Assembly (NCBI RefSeq): GCF_964204645.1
Contig: NC_134027.1
Location: forward strand, 9,722,485-9,786,484
Reading direction: 5' to 3'
Source of the DNA: Tubulanus polymorphus
Taxonomy: Eukaryota > Nemertea > Palaeonemertea > Tubulaniformes > Tubulanidae
DNA: 64,000 nt
The notes beneath the pieces are model-generated. The model was given only the letters and a program-made list of their open reading frames with translations. It was not told the DNA's origin and did no database searches. The position numbers were made by a program, and so were the translations under genes. This document shows positions 59,574 through 64,000 of the stretch, piece after piece. Each line of letters starts with the position of its first letter. Position 1 is the first letter of the stretch.

Positions 59574-62500
59574 CTAAACTTTAACCGTCCGATTCGGCAG
59601 CGTTTTTACGTCGGCGAGAACGTCGAAAGTCCGTCGTTCCGTTGGCGACGTCGATGACGCAGATAAATGTGGTTCGATGTTGTTACTGTTCGTATCCGTT
59701 AGAGCGTTAACGGCGCCGCTGTCGCCGGATGACGAGTCACACGGACGATGATGCTGCTGCTGCTGCTGCTGCTGCTGCTGATGATGAAACGATAACTGCG
59801 GCAAAGATCCTGAATGATGATGAGACAGTGGAGAAGATGAATGATGATCGTTGTCACCTGGAAGAAAATGAAATAAAGAGCAAAAGTTAATAGAAAGCCG
59901 CACATCATCAATGAATATTCATTAGTTACACGGTACAAAAGGTTTTTCAAGATGATTCAAAGACAATCATTTGAGATGATCCAGATATTCTGTCAACTTG
60001 AAGCAACAGGGTTCCGGCACACGACCTATCCCGTCAGATGGTGCTAATAACATCGCAGAGGTACACGATCAAGATAAGTTAATTCCTAATTAACTTTGAT
60101 CTAAATTTCGGCATTTCAATTCAAAAATTAGGAAAAATAATGCATCTAGATTCATCTCAAGAGTTCATATTATGTGGATTGATTTTCGTACATCAAGCAT
60201 TGAATTCGAGAAATAGATTTCGATTTTGCTCGAGAAGAAATGCTGCATTGACTACGTACTGTACACTAGTGAACCTGGGGGATGATGGTGAAACAATTGC
60301 TTGCCACAGTAGCATTGCCGGTACCTCGATATTGTAGTTATTCATAGGCAGAATTACGTTGTTGGCTTTTCGCTGACTTACCGATAGACTGTGAGGTATT
60401 TGTATGACGAGGCAATGAACTATGATGGCCTCCTCCTAGAGGTTGTTCGCTGCCATGGTACTGGTCAGAATGTGGCGATTGACTACGAGAACTGACGCTT
60501 GGACTGGAGTGAATAATGACTGACACTGAGGTCGGGACGGACTCCTCGCTATCGTCCAATGGCGGATATGCCTGAAAAGTCTGCATTAACGGCGGCCGCT
60601 GATAGATGTCGCTGCTGTTTGACAAACAGTGATACGCTGGAGGAGGACTAGTACCTAAACGACAAATAGCGCAATTATAAATAAATATTCATTAATCCAA
60701 CAACGATTTCATACATTTCTCGAATAAACGAATATCTGACTTACTCGACTTACTAGAAATTGACGAAGCTCGATTATCGAACCCGACAAGCGGACGCCGA
60801 CTGGCGGTGTCCTCGTCGCTGTGGTAATTCTGCATGGCGACGTGACCTTTACAATAGATCGATTCAATATCCGGCGTTTGCAAATCCTGACCCGAATACG
60901 CTAAAAAAAATAACGAAAACCGAACGTTTAATAATTGGGACATACTGGTAACACTGTAAATCAGTGGAGTTTCCACTCATTACGATAGCTATCAATTGCT
61001 ACTAGTCTAGTTTCTGGTGTTAAAATTCAGTGAAATCTGTTAGAAATTTGATGACCTTCTCTGAAAACAACTCTAAAGGTTTATTAAGTACTGGTACCAG
61101 TATACCCCTAATGTACGTATTCGTTAAGATTCTCGGTTATCAAAGTGTCTACGTGTATTCGAAGCGAATTATCAAATACAGTCAAAGTTTGTTTAAATGC
61201 CATACTTAAATGCCACTGCTCGCTTAACGTCAACATTTTTCAGCGAACAAATTTGCTAACTCAAATTCAATGAAAATACCATTCTTTATAACGCCAAATT
61301 CGTTAAAGCGCCATGTTTTTTCACTGGCCCCAACAATGGCATTACAATGGACTTTTACTGTTTAAGTTCAAACCATTTTCTATTTATTGACCGCACAAGT
61401 AGAAATACCTCGGCTATCTAGTATTTCTGAATACTTACATAACGGTAAACCATTAGATATTTGACCATCTTTGTCGTTTGATTGATATGAGGTCGACGCA
61501 CTCGGCATATCCACCGGCAACGTGATCTCATCCGTCGGGGTCGAGCTATATTCCTCGTTCTTCTTTCGCGTTTTGTAAATAATAATCACCCAAATCAGCG
61601 ACGTGCCGACCACGCAGCAGACGACTGCGATCACGATTATTCCTATCGTCGTCGACTGATCGGTTAAACTGCCGCCATCGCCGTCACCGACCGGCAACGG
61701 AGAATCGTCCTCGTCGACGATTGTGAGCATCGCCGAATCGCTTTCCGTGCCCATCTGATTCGACATTTCGCACGTGTAGCGTCCGCCGTCGGTCGGCTGA
61801 GTTTGTATTATGACCAACAGCTGATTTTCGGCGGTGAAAAAGTGCCGCGGCGTCATCACCAACGGTTTGGCGTCTTTCAACCAGCTCAACTTCGGTTTCG
61901 GACTACCGCTGGCCATGCACTCCAGAACGGTTGTTTCGCCGACGCGCGATTTCTGATCGTTCATGCGTTTGACGAACGACGGCGTTTGCAGCACGCGCAG
62001 CGTCGCGTTCGCGATCACCGTACCGGCGTCGTTCGTCGCCGTGCAGCTGTAGACGCCGGCGTCGGCCGGCTGAACGTTCACGATGAAAAACACGTCGTCG
62101 GTCGGCATGACGTGCATGCGGCGTTCGCGTGCCGCCGGGAAATCGTCGCCACCGTCCTTCTGCCACGCGATCTGCGGCGCCGGCTGCCCGCTGGCGGCGC
62201 ACTCTAGACGTGCAGTGCTGCTCGACTGCACGATGATGTCGACGGGCGTTTTGATGAACGCCGGGAACACGTGCACGACGATCTTCGCTTTCTTCGAATA
62301 GGTCTTGCCGAACTCGTTGCTGACGATGCACTGGTAGCGCCCAGCGTCGGCGTCCCGGATCGCTCGCAGATGTAGCAGCGTCGTAAACTTCATGATCCGC
62401 CCGTCGCCGGTGGTCGCGTAGTTTTCGACATCCGCGTCTTTGACGACCTATAAATAAACGAGCAATCGACGAGATCAAATATTAAGCCCGTACGCTCATT

Positions 62501-63713
62501 ATTTTGGAGAAGCCATTTCGGCAATCATTTTCCGGGTCAACACTACTTAGCTATGATACACATTCAAACTAAATGAACGGCTACTGTATGTAAATGCACT
62601 TGACTTAATTATGACTACTACTACTACAGCGCCTTTCAATCTTTTCAATATTTCAATCTAATCGCCAGAAAAACAAACTACTATTCGATCATTCGAAATT
62701 TAATCGATTGCACAATCCAGGGGTAAATCTTCCTTACCAGGTTATTCTTTTTCCACTGGAATTGCATAGGCGAATTGCTGCTACTGGCAACTGAACATTT
62801 GAGCGTTATGTTGCCCGTTTTGATAGCGATCTGTGATTTCGGCTGCGTTATGATTACCGGTTTCGGGAAATCCTCTGTAAAGACGCGGAAAAACAAGATT
62901 TTAACGACGAATCCCATAGCAAAGGAAATTTTCGCGTCGGAATTATCGCGAAATAAATACATACCGCATTTGTAATCTTCTAAGGGTACGTTGAGAACAT
63001 TTTTCCCCTTCAACCAGATCGGATGAGCGCACACCGCGTTCACGGTTGTCTGGAATCCCGATTTTTCGAGCCACGCCGGTAACCACGTCAACTGGCAATC
63101 GCACAGCAAATTCGTCGTATTGAAATATCTAGGAAAATGAAAACATTACATCGTTATGAAGGTAACCAGATATATCCTTCTGAATAAATTTAATTTCAAA
63201 GCAGTGCTGAGGCTAAATTGATCACTTCTTTCTCATTTCTGCCGAGCTTATAAGTTTGGACCCGGCTGGTTGCCCATCTACCCTGCACATTTCTTCTTTA
63301 AAAATCATGATTAATTTTACCATAACACACCCGGCAGCTATAGAAATGAACTGATTACAAACTTCATTGCAGTTTACAAAAATGACCCGAGCGATTAGGA
63401 GAAACAAGGTATCACTTTTTTAGATCTACAAGGTCTCTAGTCGTTTTACTGTTTTATGTAAATGAACCGAGAACTGCGCGGTACTTACAATTCCTGAAGA
63501 CTGACGAGCTCCGAGAACGCGTTTCCTTGAATCGTCGTGATCGCGTTGTTGTTCAATCGCAAAATCTTCATCAGCTTCAGTCCGGAGAACGCTCGTTTGG
63601 CGATCGACGTAATGCGATTGTTCTCCAACGATAGTTTATGCAGCGACGACAGACCGGTGAACGCGCCGTTCATATCTTCGATCGTCCACGATATTTCGTT
63701 GTTACTCATCTCC
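59574..63713 (-). CDS. LRIG-like: LRIG-type LRR-Ig transmembrane protein, 3' part
   Basis: Seven exons on the - strand, in frame, give the last 745 aa: 63713-63489, 63128-62965, 62874-62738, 62447-61439, 60900-60754, 60654-60382, 59857-59574. The gene continues past the right edge. Order: last LRRs (LHKLSLENNRI, KILRLNNNAI), LRR C-cap (LLCDCQLTWLPAWL ... CAHPIW), Ig1 (QPKSQIAIKTGNITLKC ... AGRYQC), Ig2 (GGDDFPAARERRMHVM ... GVYSC), Ig3 (GRYTCEMSNQMGTE), a transmembrane segment (IGIIVIAVVCCVVGTSLIW) and a Ser-rich tail with polyGln. GGDDFPAARERRMHVMP and the membrane segment are nearly identical to vertebrate LRIG1-3. LRIGs act at the cell surface, modulating receptor tyrosine kinase and BMP signalling. 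The tail is shorter than the vertebrate one. Exon 62447-61439 is markedly GC-rich, producing long false open frames on the other strand. Confidence 0.95.
59752..59780 (-). repeat. CAG/CTG run encoding polyGln in the LRIG tail
   Basis: A GCT/CTG trinucleotide run on the + strand encodes about nine Gln on the - strand, flanked by His-rich residues (SFHH before, HHRPC after). Likely length-variable between individuals. Confidence 0.85.
61179..61360. mobile_element. pogo-like MITE in an LRIG intron
   Basis: Starts CAGTCAAAGTTTGTTTAAAT and ends ATTACAATGGACTTTTACTG. TA precedes the left end; TT follows the right. The interior matches 21200-21384 closely. It lies in the intron 60901-61438. Confidence 0.8.
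63223..63385. repeat. Interspersed repeat shared with the SLC35A intron, copy 2
   Basis: Ordered matches to 44901-45056: CTCATTTCTGCCGAGCTTAT, GGACCCGGCT, TACCCTGCACATTT, GCAGCTATAGAAATGAACTG, ATTGCAGTTTACAAAA. Same orientation as copy 1. Located in the LRIG intron 63129-63488. Confidence 0.75.
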
Positions 63714-64000
63714 CTGGAAATACGTGAGAATATTCTTATACAACACTGTATTATGCGATGGAATTCTCCTTTTCTCGCCGGCGATTTCATCGCTTTAACG
63801 TAACAGGGTGTGTAAATAGAGAGGTAAGAGGTAATTAGAGGTAAATACTCTATAACAATCCTCTATCATAATTCATAGAGGTAACTGCAATCAAACTTGG
63901 ATAAGGTATTGCATTACTTAAGTCGTCTCTATTTTTTTAGTCCCAATTTGTATTATCATTACGTTTTGGCGATTACCATATGAAACGCATTTCTCCTCTC
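63714..64000 (-). other. LRIG intron running off the window
   Basis: After the acceptor at 63714-63715 (CCAG on the - strand) no further LRR exon is seen. The remaining bases are AT-rich intron with repeated AGAGGTAA strings near 63818-63890. The upstream LRR exons and signal peptide lie outside the window. Confidence 0.7.

Noticed and set aside
59249-59584. 111-codon plus-strand ORF ending in a His/Ser/Thr-rich stretch
   Set aside because: Its C-terminal part is produced by a CA-rich simple repeat (CACTCACACGCACACATGCG), and it lies just downstream of the LRIG stop, likely in the antisense of the LRIG 3' UTR.
61803-62478. Long open frames of 134 aa (+) and 191 aa (- strand, other frame)
   Set aside because: They are shadows of the GC-rich LRIG Ig exon 62447-61439, whose own frame has matching splice phases and clear Ig motifs.

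Overview
This is a window of animal nuclear DNA, AT-rich overall, with spliced genes, GT-AG introns and many short interspersed repeats. The proteins read as an invertebrate bilaterian. They have clear one-to-one vertebrate counterparts, but the introns are short (about 0.1-2 kb) and packed with MITE-like hairpins, as in many marine lophotrochozoans or invertebrate deuterostomes. I cannot name the species.

Layout. Positions 1-28,400 are a gene-poor stretch in which I find no convincing exon. It holds a three-copy dispersed repeat family of about 430 bp, pogo-like MITEs, small hairpins and a tRNA-derived fragment. From 28.4 to 41.5 kb on the + strand is a complete RBM5/RBM10-type splicing regulator (19 coding exons traced, 839 aa). 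On the - strand at 43.1-46.7 kb is a complete SLC35A2/A3-type UDP-sugar transporter (3 exons, 345 aa). From 49.3 to 52.9 kb is a repeat-built segment: about 45 copies of a GGCCTCTCAGGGCAGG core, bracketed by an inverted pair of three-core modules. On the - strand at 53.35-54.49 kb is CHCHD4/MIA40 (3 exons, 145 aa). On the + strand at 55.3-57.0 kb is an orphan gene (6 exons, 291 aa, every intron phase 1) that I do not recognise. On the - strand from 59.57 kb to the right edge is the 3' part of an LRIG-type LRR-Ig transmembrane receptor regulator (7 exons, 745 aa visible).

The genes are functionally unrelated: pre-mRNA splicing, Golgi nucleotide-sugar import, mitochondrial disulfide relay, receptor regulation. 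Their human counterparts lie on 3p (RBM5, CHCHD4, LRIG1) and Xp11.23 (RBM10, SLC35A2), so the block probably reflects an old bilaterian linkage group, not an operon or a pathway cluster.

The items most worth a second look are the inverted-bracketed minisatellite segment, the orphan gene with a repeated phase-1 exon, a 716-bp foldback element inside an RBM5/10 intron, a uORF whose stop overlaps the RBM5/10 start, and a tandem donor site in LRIG.
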